This document shows positions 1-6,268 of a DNA stretch of 8,651 nucleotides, in pieces. The stretch is from Oscillospiraceae bacterium. GTDB taxonomy: Bacteria; Bacillota; Clostridia; Oscillospirales; Acutalibacteraceae. The stretch is taken from NCBI GenBank assembly GCA_028706415.1, contig JAQWBK010000055.1:1396-10046 (forward strand), written 5' to 3'. The translations under genes were made by a program, and so were the position numbers. Each line of letters starts with the position of its first letter. Positions within the stretch are counted from its first letter, which is position 1. The notes under the pieces are model-generated. The model worked only from the letters and a program-made list of their open reading frames with translations, ran no database searches and was not told the DNA's origin.

Positions 1-688
1 GGATGCATGCTTTATCGGAGATTCCAGGACACAGGGTCTTATGATGTATTCCGCCCCCGATACGGCAACATTTTATGCGTTCAGGAGTATGACTGTTGCT
101 AGCTTTTTCAATAAGAAAGAGAAGATCAGCGACCAGAAGATATCGGTTGAGAATGTTCTTAAAAAGAAGAAGTTCGGCAAGGTATACATCATGCTGGGGC
201 TTAATGAGATGGGCTGGGAAAGCAGTGACGCGTTTATCAAGCGGTATGGTGATGTGGTTGACTCGGTTATGAAATCACAACCCAAAGCCAAGATAATTAT
301 TCAGTCGATTATACCTGTTACGGCTGAAAAATCGGCCACAAAAACTGCTTTTAACAATCCGAAAGTTAAGAAATACAACAAACTGATATTTAATATGTGC
401 GTAAAGAAAAAGATTGTATATCTTAATGTTCGGGAGGCTGTGGAGGATAAGAAGGGCAACCTGCCAAAAGATGCTTCTACCGACGGGATTCACATGAACA
501 AAGCCTATTGTGATAAGTGGATGGAATATATCAGAACCCATACCGATCTGCCTATTGCAACCGCTCCTGTTACAACCACAACGGCAACAATCGGAGCTTC
601 CACTTCACAAACAATAACCCCCTCCTCCTTAACACCGACCACCTCATCCACATCCTCAACCTCAACATCCACAACAAAAAATCAATAA
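1..688 (+). CDS. SGNH/GDSL-family hydrolase or O-acyl-transferring esterase, 5'-truncated, with Ser/Thr-rich tail
   Basis: The reading frame is open from the window edge (first full codon at base 2), so the gene starts upstream. The internal ATG at 41 cannot be the start, because the family's block I lies before it: residues FIGDSRTQGL are encoded at 11-40, with the nucleophile Ser at 23-25. Block III appears as GLNE (197-208), with Asn in the oxyanion-hole position. Block V is DGIH (482-493), giving the catalytic Asp and His. I do not see a clean block II glycine. SGNH enzymes hydrolyse or transfer O-acyl groups. Next to an MBOAT gene, such proteins usually act on acylated cell-surface polysaccharide, so an extracellular location is likely, but the N-terminal signal lies outside the window. 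The globular domain is followed by about 42 residues of low-complexity Ser/Thr tail with no further domain and no membrane anchor. The next gene starts 16 nt later. The fold is fairly certain; substrate and direction of reaction are not. Confidence 0.85.
   Translation, partial: DACFIGDSRTQGLMMYSAPDTATFYAFRSMTVASFFNKKEKISDQKISVENVLKKKKFGKVYIMLGLNEMGWESSDAFIKRYGDVVDSVMKSQPKAKIIIQSIIPVTAEKSATKTAFNNPKVKKYNKLIFNMCVKKKIVYLNVREAVEDKKGNLPKDASTDGIHMNKAYCDKWMEYIRTHTDLPIATAPVTTTTATIGASTSQTITPSSLTPTTSSTSSTSTSTTKNQ
560..685 (+). other. Low-complexity Ser/Thr-rich C-terminal tail (coding region)
   Basis: The last 42 residues of the SGNH protein contain 27 Ser or Thr, mixed with a few Pro and Ala, and end in KNQ before the stop. 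The coding DNA is rich in A and C and almost free of G on the plus strand from about 599 to 685. Such tracts usually serve as flexible, sometimes glycosylated, linkers between an enzyme domain and a wall or membrane anchor. Here nothing follows the linker. The tail carries no LPxTG motif and no hydrophobic segment. Confidence 0.85.
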
Positions 689-695
689 AGGAAGG
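689..695 (+). promoter_or_regulatory. Ribosome binding site of the DUF4358 lipoprotein gene
   Basis: AGGAAGG starts directly after the stop codon of the SGNH gene and sits 9 nt before the ATG at 705. It fixes the start of the lipoprotein gene and fits translation from the same operon mRNA. Confidence 0.8.
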
Positions 696-704
696 TAATG
701 CAAT

Positions 705-1172
705 ATGAAAAGAATTACCGGTATTCTTGCTTTTTTTGCCATTACAACAGCCCTTTTCACCGGCTGCCAATCAAAAAAGGATATAAATATTGATATCACC
801 GCGCTTGCAAACGACCTTAAAAGCAGCGTTACCTTTGCCGATACCCTTGATGAACAAAGCAGTGCCGCCTTTTCCGTTGCATATACAATTGATGAAGCGG
901 ATGTTGTCGCAAAGAAAATATATGTCGGTTCGGGTGCTACCGCCGAAGAAATTGCAGTTTTTGAAGCAAAAGATGAGGCGGCTGCAGGACGAATTCGCAG
1001 TGCAGTTGATGTCCATATTGAGGATAATCTTGAAAGCTTTGAGGATTACAACCCCGACGAACTGCAAAAGTTAAGCGATACGGTTATTGTCGTTGCAGGG
1101 AAATATGTCATTCTTTGTGTGTCTGATGATAACGAAACCGCACGGAAAACAATAAACAAGTACAAAAACTGA
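705..1172 (+). CDS. DUF4358-family lipoprotein, small, of unknown function
   Basis: The product is 155 residues. It begins MKR, then a hydrophobic segment (about residues 4-19) ending in LFTGC with Cys21. This reads as a lipoprotein signal peptide, although Phe at position -3 is not the usual Leu/Val/Ile of a lipobox. The mature part is acidic. It shows what I recognise as the DUF4358 pattern: a 'GATAEEIAVFEAKD' stretch, a 'YNPDELQKL' segment, and a C-terminal 'VVAGKYVILCVSDD' strand followed by a helix. DUF4358 proteins are widespread in Clostridia and have no assigned function that I know of. The gene sits between the SGNH gene and the MBOAT gene with 16- and 22-nt gaps, so it is very probably co-transcribed and co-functional. 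I infer an outer-face, membrane-tethered accessory subunit of the O-acylation machinery. Family assignment is from memory of the pattern. No catalytic residues are evident. Confidence 0.75.
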   Translation: MKRITGILAFFAITTALFTGCQSKKDINIDITALANDLKSSVTFADTLDEQSSAAFSVAYTIDEADVVAKKIYVGSGATAEEIAVFEAKDEAAAGRIRSAVDVHIEDNLESFEDYNPDELQKLSDTVIVVAGKYVILCVSDDNETARKTINKYKN

Positions 1173-1182
1173 TTATAAAGCC

Positions 1183-1187
1183 GGAGG
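1183..1187 (+). promoter_or_regulatory. Ribosome binding site of the MBOAT gene
   Basis: GGAGG lies 7 nt upstream of the ATG at 1195, a strong Shine-Dalgarno match that supports this start. No alternative in-frame start upstream is needed, because the 22-nt gap to the lipoprotein stop is fully accounted for. Confidence 0.85.
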
Positions 1188-1194
1188 AATTCCA

Positions 1195-2616
1195 ATGGTA
1201 TTCAGCAGCATTCTCTTTTTGTTTTATTTTTTACCTGCTGTTCTCCTTTTATATTTTATTGCTCCGAAAAAACTGAAAAACCCCATTTTGCTGATCTTCA
1301 GTCTTTTCTTCTACGCCTGGGGCGAGCCTGTTTATGTGCTGATAATGATTTCGGTTATCATCATAAACTATCTGTATGGATTGTGGATTGAGCGTTTAAT
1401 GAAAAAAGGGCGGCCGGAAGCCGCCCGATTTTGGTTAATTCTATGCCTGATAATAAATCTCGGCATTTTGGGCTTTTATAAATATGCCGATTTTTTTATT
1501 GAAAATCTAAACATAATACCCTCTGTTTCAATTCCGCTGTTGGGTCTTTCCCTGCCTATCGGGGTATCCTTTTTTACATTTCAATCCCTGTCATATACCA
1601 TTGATGTTTACCGGGGTATCGTAACGGCACAGCCAAATATTATTTCACTTGGTACCTATGTCGCGTTATTCCCTCAGCTTATTGCCGGACCGATTGTACA
1701 GTATAAAACCATTGATAAGCAGTTGGATAACCGCACACACAGCTTTGATAAATTTGGTGATGGTGTGCGGCGATTTATAACCGGATTGGGTAAAAAGGTG
1801 CTGCTTGCCAACACGGTCGGGGTTATCTGGGACAAGGTTTCTGCCCTTGATACAGCTACCTTACCGGCTCTTACAGCATGGATCGGGATTTTGGCTTTTA
1901 CCTTCCAGATATATTTTGATTTTTCAGGTTATTCCGATATGGCAATAGGTTTGGGCAAAATGTTTGGTTTTGAATTTCTTGAAAATTTTGATTACCCGTA
2001 TATATCCAAAAGCATTACCGCGTTCTGGCGAAGATGGCATATATCCCTGGGCACCTGGTTTCGGGAATATGTATACATTCCGCTGGGCGGCAACCGAAAA
2101 GGTTTACCGTTACAGCTTCGCAACATTCTTATTGTCTGGCTACTTACCGGAATATGGCACGGGGCCAGCTGGAACTTCGTTGTTTGGGGGTTATATTTCG
2201 GCATACTGCTTGCTTTGGAAAAGTTGTTTTTGCTGAAATTCTTAAATAAAGCCCCCTCAATCATCACCCATTTATACACAATGTTCCTGGTTGTAATCAG
2301 CTGGGTAATATTTGCATCCGACAATCTGTCCAAGGGTATTTCATATCTCGGCGCAATGTTCGGTGCTAACGGGGCACCTGCTTTTGACAATTCATCAATT
2401 TATCTTTTGATTACCAACGCCTTATTATTTATAATAGCCGCAATCGGTTGCACCGATTATCCCAAACGGCTGACAATGCGGGTCGAAAAGGTGTTTATTA
2501 AAAAACCCGCATTATCCACCCTTGTCGGATGCGTTGTTTTGCTTGGAATTTCGGGATTATGCGTTGCTTATCTTGTTGATGCATCATATAACCCCTTCCT
2601 TTATTTCCGCTTTTAA
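1195..2616 (+). CDS. MBOAT-family membrane O-acyltransferase (AlgI/DltB/PatA type)
   Basis: This is a complete 473-residue, very hydrophobic protein with about ten or more membrane segments, the usual size for the bacterial AlgI/DltB branch of membrane-bound O-acyltransferases. Diagnostic features are the N-terminal FYAWGEP motif, the block around FWRRWHISLGTWFREY with conserved His282, the GIWHGASW block with catalytic His322 (codon 2158-2160), and the family-typical end YNPFLYFRF. These proteins pass an acyl group, usually acetyl from a cytosolic thioester donor, through the membrane to a partner that acylates an exported polymer such as alginate, peptidoglycan, teichoic acid or exopolysaccharide. 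The flanking SGNH, DUF4358 and DHHW genes fit such a system. Which polymer is modified cannot be read here. No D-alanine carrier or ligase genes (dltA/dltC) are present in the window, so a DltB role is not supported. Confidence 0.95.
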   Translation: MVFSSILFLFYFLPAVLLLYFIAPKKLKNPILLIFSLFFYAWGEPVYVLIMISVIIINYLYGLWIERLMKKGRPEAARFWLILCLIINLGILGFYKYADFFIENLNIIPSVSIPLLGLSLPIGVSFFTFQSLSYTIDVYRGIVTAQPNIISLGTYVALFPQLIAGPIVQYKTIDKQLDNRTHSFDKFGDGVRRFITGLGKKVLLANTVGVIWDKVSALDTATLPALTAWIGILAFTFQIYFDFSGYSDMAIGLGKMFGFEFLENFDYPYISKSITAFWRRWHISLGTWFREYVYIPLGGNRKGLPLQLRNILIVWLLTGIWHGASWNFVVWGLYFGILLALEKLFLLKFLNKAPSIITHLYTMFLVVISWVIFASDNLSKGISYLGAMFGANGAPAFDNSSIYLLITNALLFIIAAIGCTDYPKRLTMRVEKVFIKKPALSTLVGCVVLLGISGLCVAYLVDASYNPFLYFRF

Positions 2617-2687
2617 CGAGAAATCGGTAGCCGAGAGTGATTGTTTATATTTTTGATAATTCATCCCGAAAGGATATTGATCTTATA

Positions 2688-3818
2688 ATGAATAAAAAGG
2701 TTGTTTCAATAGGCTTTGTCTTGCTGCTTTTTATCATTTCGCTCATTAATATTCTTCAGCCACAGCGTACCTTTTCGGAAAATGAAAGCCGTCGTCTTCA
2801 AAAGTTACCTGTGGTGAGCATGGACAACATATTTTCGGGCAGATATACTACTCAATTCGAAAAATATACATCCGACCAATTTGTGGGCAGAGACGGCTGG
2901 ACCGGTATCAAAACACTTGCCGAGCTTACAATGCTTAAAAAAGATAACGGCAGGGTTTATTTTGGTAAAAACGGCACCCTGTTCGACGCGACCGAGACGG
3001 TGGATGAAAAACAGCTAATTAATAACGCGGGTTTTGTGCGTGAATATATTAAATCTGTGCGCAAGGAGCTGCCCGAGGTTAACGAGTCTGTTATGCTTGT
3101 CCCCACCGCATCCGAGATTTACTCTGATTTACTCCCGGCATTCGCCCCGATTCCCGACCAACAGGCTGCAATCAACAAAGTAAAAGCGGTTTTCGGAGAT
3201 GATGTCGCATTATATGATCCCACCAATCTGCTTAATTCCAGTAAAGGCGAATACCTTTACTATCGCACCGATCATCACTGGACAACGCATGCAGCATATA
3301 TCGTTTATACCGATTGGGCGCAAAAAAACGGTATTAAGCCATTGACCCAAGCCGATTTTGATATAATACAGCTTTCTGATTTGTTTTACGGAACGCTGCA
3401 TTCAAAGGCTAATCTGTATACAATTAAGCCCGACAGTGTCATGGCATATCGCTTTACAGATGCTGTTCCGGTGTCGGCAAATTACGGTTCCAACAATGTT
3501 TCAAATTCCCTGTACTTCAAGGAGTATTTAGAAACAAAAGATAAGTATTCTTATTTTCTTGGCGAGAACCGCCCCCTTATCGAAATAACTACCGCCACCA
3601 AAAACGGTAAAACTCTCATGTTTATTCAAGACTCATATGCCCATTGCTTTATCCCTTTCCTGACTTCTCATTATGAGAATATTCTTGTTCTTGATCCCCG
3701 TCATCTTGATACAGATTACAAATCTTATGCCGTTAAGAATAAAGTCACCGACATTCTTGTATTATATAACCTGCCTAACTTTTCGGTCGAAAAGACACTA
3801 AAACGACTTGTAATGTAG
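2688..3818 (+). CDS. DHHW-family (AlgX/AlgJ-like) SGNH-fold protein, membrane anchored
   Basis: I chose the ATG at 2688 (376 residues). It opens directly into a charged N-terminus and a hydrophobic signal-anchor (about residues 5-23), as in this family, and an AAAGGA sequence lies about 13 nt upstream. A GTG at 2637 would add 17 residues unlike the family. The segment QRTFSENESRRLQKLP and the following 'DQFVGRDGW', 'YFGKNGTLF' and TDHHWTTHAAY blocks mark the DHHW family. Asp195 and His197 are the likely catalytic Asp/His. The late block FIQDSYAHCF places the nucleophile Ser316, the order known for AlgX/AlgJ, where Asp-His precede Ser. The protein probably sits on the outer membrane face and accepts the acyl group delivered by the MBOAT protein, passing it to the polymer. 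A 71-nt gap separates it from the MBOAT gene. I saw no convincing promoter there. Family confidence is high; the precise reaction is inferred. Confidence 0.9.
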   Translation: MNKKVVSIGFVLLLFIISLINILQPQRTFSENESRRLQKLPVVSMDNIFSGRYTTQFEKYTSDQFVGRDGWTGIKTLAELTMLKKDNGRVYFGKNGTLFDATETVDEKQLINNAGFVREYIKSVRKELPEVNESVMLVPTASEIYSDLLPAFAPIPDQQAAINKVKAVFGDDVALYDPTNLLNSSKGEYLYYRTDHHWTTHAAYIVYTDWAQKNGIKPLTQADFDIIQLSDLFYGTLHSKANLYTIKPDSVMAYRFTDAVPVSANYGSNNVSNSLYFKEYLETKDKYSYFLGENRPLIEITTATKNGKTLMFIQDSYAHCFIPFLTSHYENILVLDPRHLDTDYKSYAVKNKVTDILVLYNLPNFSVEKTLKRLVM

Positions 3819-3849
3819 AGCAAAACAGTATTCATGTAGAGCAAAACAG
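3813..3849 (+). repeat. 16-bp direct repeat pair (ATGTAGAGCAAAACAG) in the convergent intergenic region
   Basis: Two exact 16-bp copies lie at 3813-3828 and 3834-3849, separated by TATTC (period 21). The first copy contains the last Met codon and the TAG stop of the DHHW gene. The second copy runs into the left arm of the terminator hairpin. The duplication therefore copies part of the terminator's 5' flank. It may be a local tandem duplication or the edge of a mobile intergenic repeat. Confidence 0.85.
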
Positions 3850-3877
3850 GGTTCGCATCATGCGAACCCTGTTTTTT
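3843..3877 (+). terminator. Intrinsic terminator between convergent operons
   Basis: A perfect 15-bp stem pairs 3843-3857 with 3861-3875 around a TCA loop. The GC-rich core is CAGGGTTCGCA. Six consecutive T follow from 3872, part of them within the stem. It ends the plus-strand O-acylation operon 25 nt after the stop codon. Read on the minus strand, the same hairpin follows the YnbB-like gene's stop codon by 15 nt and ends in TTTT, so it may also stop that transcript, though with a weaker T-run. Confidence 0.85.
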
Positions 3878-3890
3878 ATTATATGTGTTT

Positions 3891-5180
3891 TCACAAAGTC
3901 AGCAGACCTTTTTCCAGCATTGACTGGGCGGCAAGCAAAACCCCGATTTTTCCCGAATGGAAATTCAAGCCCCCCTGCATATATGCGGCATACGGCTCAC
4001 GAAGCGGAGCATCTGCCGACAGCTCGATTGACGAACCCATGGTGAAAGCACCCGCCGCCATTATAACCTCATTTTCATAACCCGGCATTTCCCATGGATA
4101 GGGCACCACAAACGAATCAACCGGTGCTCCCTTTTGCATTCCCTGGCAGAAGGCAACCAGTGCGTCGGGGTTGCCCAGCTTAACCATCTGTATTATATCG
4201 GCACGCGCTTCCTCCACCGTTGGGGATACCTCAAATCCAAGCATGGAAAACAAAGACGAACAATATACAGCAGTTTTCATTGCCTCCCCCACCACATGGG
4301 GAGCATTGAAAAGCCCCATATAAAGTGAACGATTATGCCCCAAAGAGGCACCTACCTCCCGCCCAAGCCCGGGGGTGGTCATGCGATATGCACATTGCTC
4401 GATTAAATCGGAACGCCCGCAGATATACCCTCCATTATCCGCAATACCGCCCCCCGGATTTTTGATGAGGGAGCCAGCCATTAAATCTGCTCCCACGGCG
4501 GTCGGTTCCTCTCGCTCGGCAAATTCGCCGTAACAGTTATCGACAAAAATAACCGACTGGGGAGAATGCTTGCGGACCTCATTTACTATTTCCTCAATAA
4601 CACCTACACAAAGGGAGGGTCGGGTGTTGTACCCCCTTGAACGCTGAATATGTACCACCTTGGGTTTTATATCATCTAACACAGCACAAACCGAGGGCAA
4701 ATCCGGAAGCCCGTCCGAATTCAATTCTATTTGTTTATAATTTATACCATAATCACGAAGCGAACCAATATCCTCATGCCGCCCGCTCGAATCATCAAGC
4801 CCAATCACCTTTTCCAAGGTATCATAGGGTGCCCCGGTAACGGTCAGCAGGGTGTCATTGGGCCGCAAAACGCCGAACAAGGCAATCGCAATGGCATGGG
4901 TGCCCGACACTATACTGTGCCGCACCAGAGCATCCTGCGCCCCCATAACCTGAGCAAAGACAACATCAAGGGTGTCCCGCCCGCGATCACCATAACCGTA
5001 TCCCGTTGTTGAAACAAAATGAGTTTCACTCACACGGTTATCAATAAAGGCCGCCAGCACCTTTTGCTGGTTATACTCTGTTATCCTGTCAATCTCGTCA
5101 AAAGCTGATTTTGCAGCCCTCTGTGCAGCTCCCGAAACGGCCAACAGCCGCTCATCAAATTTAAAAAACGGTGATTTCAT
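3891..5180 (-). CDS. Methionine gamma-lyase / 'aluminium resistance' (YnbB) family PLP-dependent enzyme
   Basis: A fold-type I PLP enzyme of about 430 residues. Visible family blocks are EYNQQKVLAAF (35-45), TTGYGYGDRGRDTLD (58-72), SGTHAIAIALFG (92-103), 'TGAPYDTLEKVIG', the PLP-binding FVDNCYGEF with Asp214, and SLIKNPGGGIA with the Schiff-base Lys240 (codon 4461-4463). Relatives are annotated as cystathionine beta-lyase-like, methionine gamma-lyase or aluminium resistance protein. The natural substrate is uncertain, but C-S bond cleavage of a sulfur amino acid is the usual proposal; the enzyme should be cytosolic. I chose the ATG at 5180 because MKSPFFKFDERLL matches the usual N-terminal length. 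An AAAGGG lies 16 nt upstream, which is long. Alternatives are an ATG at 5195, or a GTG at 5258 that would overlap the upstream peptidase gene by 16 nt and has a good AGGGG site. It is the last gene of the minus-strand operon. Confidence 0.9.
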   Translation of the reverse strand: MKSPFFKFDERLLAVSGAAQRAAKSAFDEIDRITEYNQQKVLAAFIDNRVSETHFVSTTGYGYGDRGRDTLDVVFAQVMGAQDALVRHSIVSGTHAIAIALFGVLRPNDTLLTVTGAPYDTLEKVIGLDDSSGRHEDIGSLRDYGINYKQIELNSDGLPDLPSVCAVLDDIKPKVVHIQRSRGYNTRPSLCVGVIEEIVNEVRKHSPQSVIFVDNCYGEFAEREEPTAVGADLMAGSLIKNPGGGIADNGGYICGRSDLIEQCAYRMTTPGLGREVGASLGHNRSLYMGLFNAPHVVGEAMKTAVYCSSLFSMLGFEVSPTVEEARADIIQMVKLGNPDALVAFCQGMQKGAPVDSFVVPYPWEMPGYENEVIMAAGAFTMGSSIELSADAPLREPYAAYMQGGLNFHSGKIGVLLAAQSMLEKGLLTL

Positions 5181-5242
5181 AAAGCAAATATTCATACCCT
5201 TTCGGTTTTTCTGATAATATTTTTGCCGCCGTTCCGATTTAA

Positions 5243-6268
5243 TCAAGTTCCCATACACGCAAATTCCCCTGTAAGTGCGTGTAACAGCTTTAATGTCGCG
5301 TTAAAATCCGCTTCCGAAATAACGCAGGACGGAGAATGCAGATACCGGCAGGGCAGCGATATGGCGGCAACCCGAACCCCTGTGCGGGACAGCTGTACGG
5401 CACCTGCATCATTCCCGCCTGCCACCATGCTTTTTGCCTGAGGGGTTACACCGATTTTTTTTGCCGTTTCAAATATGGTATCATACAGCTCAATATCATA
5501 AAGTGTACGCTTATCCATAAAGGAGATTACCGGACCGCCCCCGACCTTGCACACCTGCTTATCGGCTTTAACCCCGGCGATATCCGCCGCCGTTGTTGAA
5601 TCCACAACGACGGCAATATCCGGCTCGATTTGGAAAGCGGCAGTTTTTGCCCCCCTAAGCCCAACCTCTTCCTGAACGGTAAAGGCAAGCGTTATATCAT
5701 ATTCCGGTGTCTGGGCAGCCATCTCAAGCAGCAGAGCACATCCCCCCCGGTCATCAATCGCCCTTGCTTTTATCCTGTCGCCACGAAGCTTTACAAAATC
5801 GCTGTCAAAAACCGCAACATCCCCCGGCTTTGCGATTTTCAACGCCTCTTGCTTATTTTGGGCGGCAACATCAATTAGTAGCTTATCAAGTGGTACTTCC
5901 TTTTTCTTATCGTCACCCTTTAGCTGATGTGTCGCTCTGCCCCCGATAACACCATATCTGCCGTTAATCCGCACACGGCGGCCGAAAATAACACTCGAAT
6001 CTATACCTCCGACGGCTGAAAACCTGAGAAACCCTTCATCGGTTGCACCGGTTATGATAAAGCCGACTTCATCCATGTGGGCGACAAAAGCAAGTTTATT
6101 TGTAGCCCGCTTTTCTCCCCTTATGTGTGCGATTATATTCCCCAGCGCATCCGTCGAGGCTTGAATTTCCGCGGGGGATGCTTCAAGCGCCCGCAAAATA
6201 TATTCACGCACAGCACCTTCTCTGCCCGAAACGCCTTCAAGCGCACAAAGCTCTTTTAATCTTGTCAT
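5243..6268 (-). CDS. M42-family metallo-aminopeptidase (paralogue A)
   Basis: A complete protein of about 341 residues, normal for M42 (TET-type aminopeptidases and glutamyl aminopeptidases, also labelled endoglucanases in old annotation). All expected dinuclear metal and catalytic residues are visible in the family's order: His64 and Asp66 in VAHMDEVGF, the bridging Asp in AIDDRGG (172/173), catalytic and metal-binding Glu200-Glu201 in VQEEVGLRG, Asp223 in VVVDST, and His311 in RYLHSP. Members form large cytosolic tetrahedral dodecamers that trim short peptides from the N-terminus. The start is the ATG at 6268, sharing its A with the TGA stop of the upstream paralogue (TGATG). A GTG one codon earlier, at 6271, is possible. 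The overlap implies translational coupling and a matched amount of both peptidases. Residue specificity cannot be told from this sequence. Confidence 0.93.
   Translation of the reverse strand: MTRLKELCALEGVSGREGAVREYILRALEASPAEIQASTDALGNIIAHIRGEKRATNKLAFVAHMDEVGFIITGATDEGFLRFSAVGGIDSSVIFGRRVRINGRYGVIGGRATHQLKGDDKKKEVPLDKLLIDVAAQNKQEALKIAKPGDVAVFDSDFVKLRGDRIKARAIDDRGGCALLLEMAAQTPEYDITLAFTVQEEVGLRGAKTAAFQIEPDIAVVVDSTTAADIAGVKADKQVCKVGGGPVISFMDKRTLYDIELYDTIFETAKKIGVTPQAKSMVAGGNDAGAVQLSRTGVRVAAISLPCRYLHSPSCVISEADFNATLKLLHALTGEFACMGT

Noticed and set aside
517..708. Overlapping plus-strand open frame across the Ser/Thr tail that runs into the start of the lipoprotein gene
   Set aside because: It is an Asn/His-rich shadow of the low-complexity repeat in another frame, has no ribosome binding site and resembles no protein family.
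1964..2249. Open frames in other plus-strand frames inside the MBOAT gene
   Set aside because: They lie wholly within the conserved MBOAT coding sequence, which explains the region fully, and show no family features.
2638..2665. Possible promoter (TTGTTT and TGATAAT) upstream of the DHHW gene
   Set aside because: The two elements are only about 7-8 nt apart, far from the usual 17 nt, and there is no other -35 match for the TGATAAT.
3860..4080. Plus-strand open frames starting at the terminator and overlapping the end of the YnbB-like gene
   Set aside because: They begin inside the terminator hairpin and are antisense to a well-supported gene.
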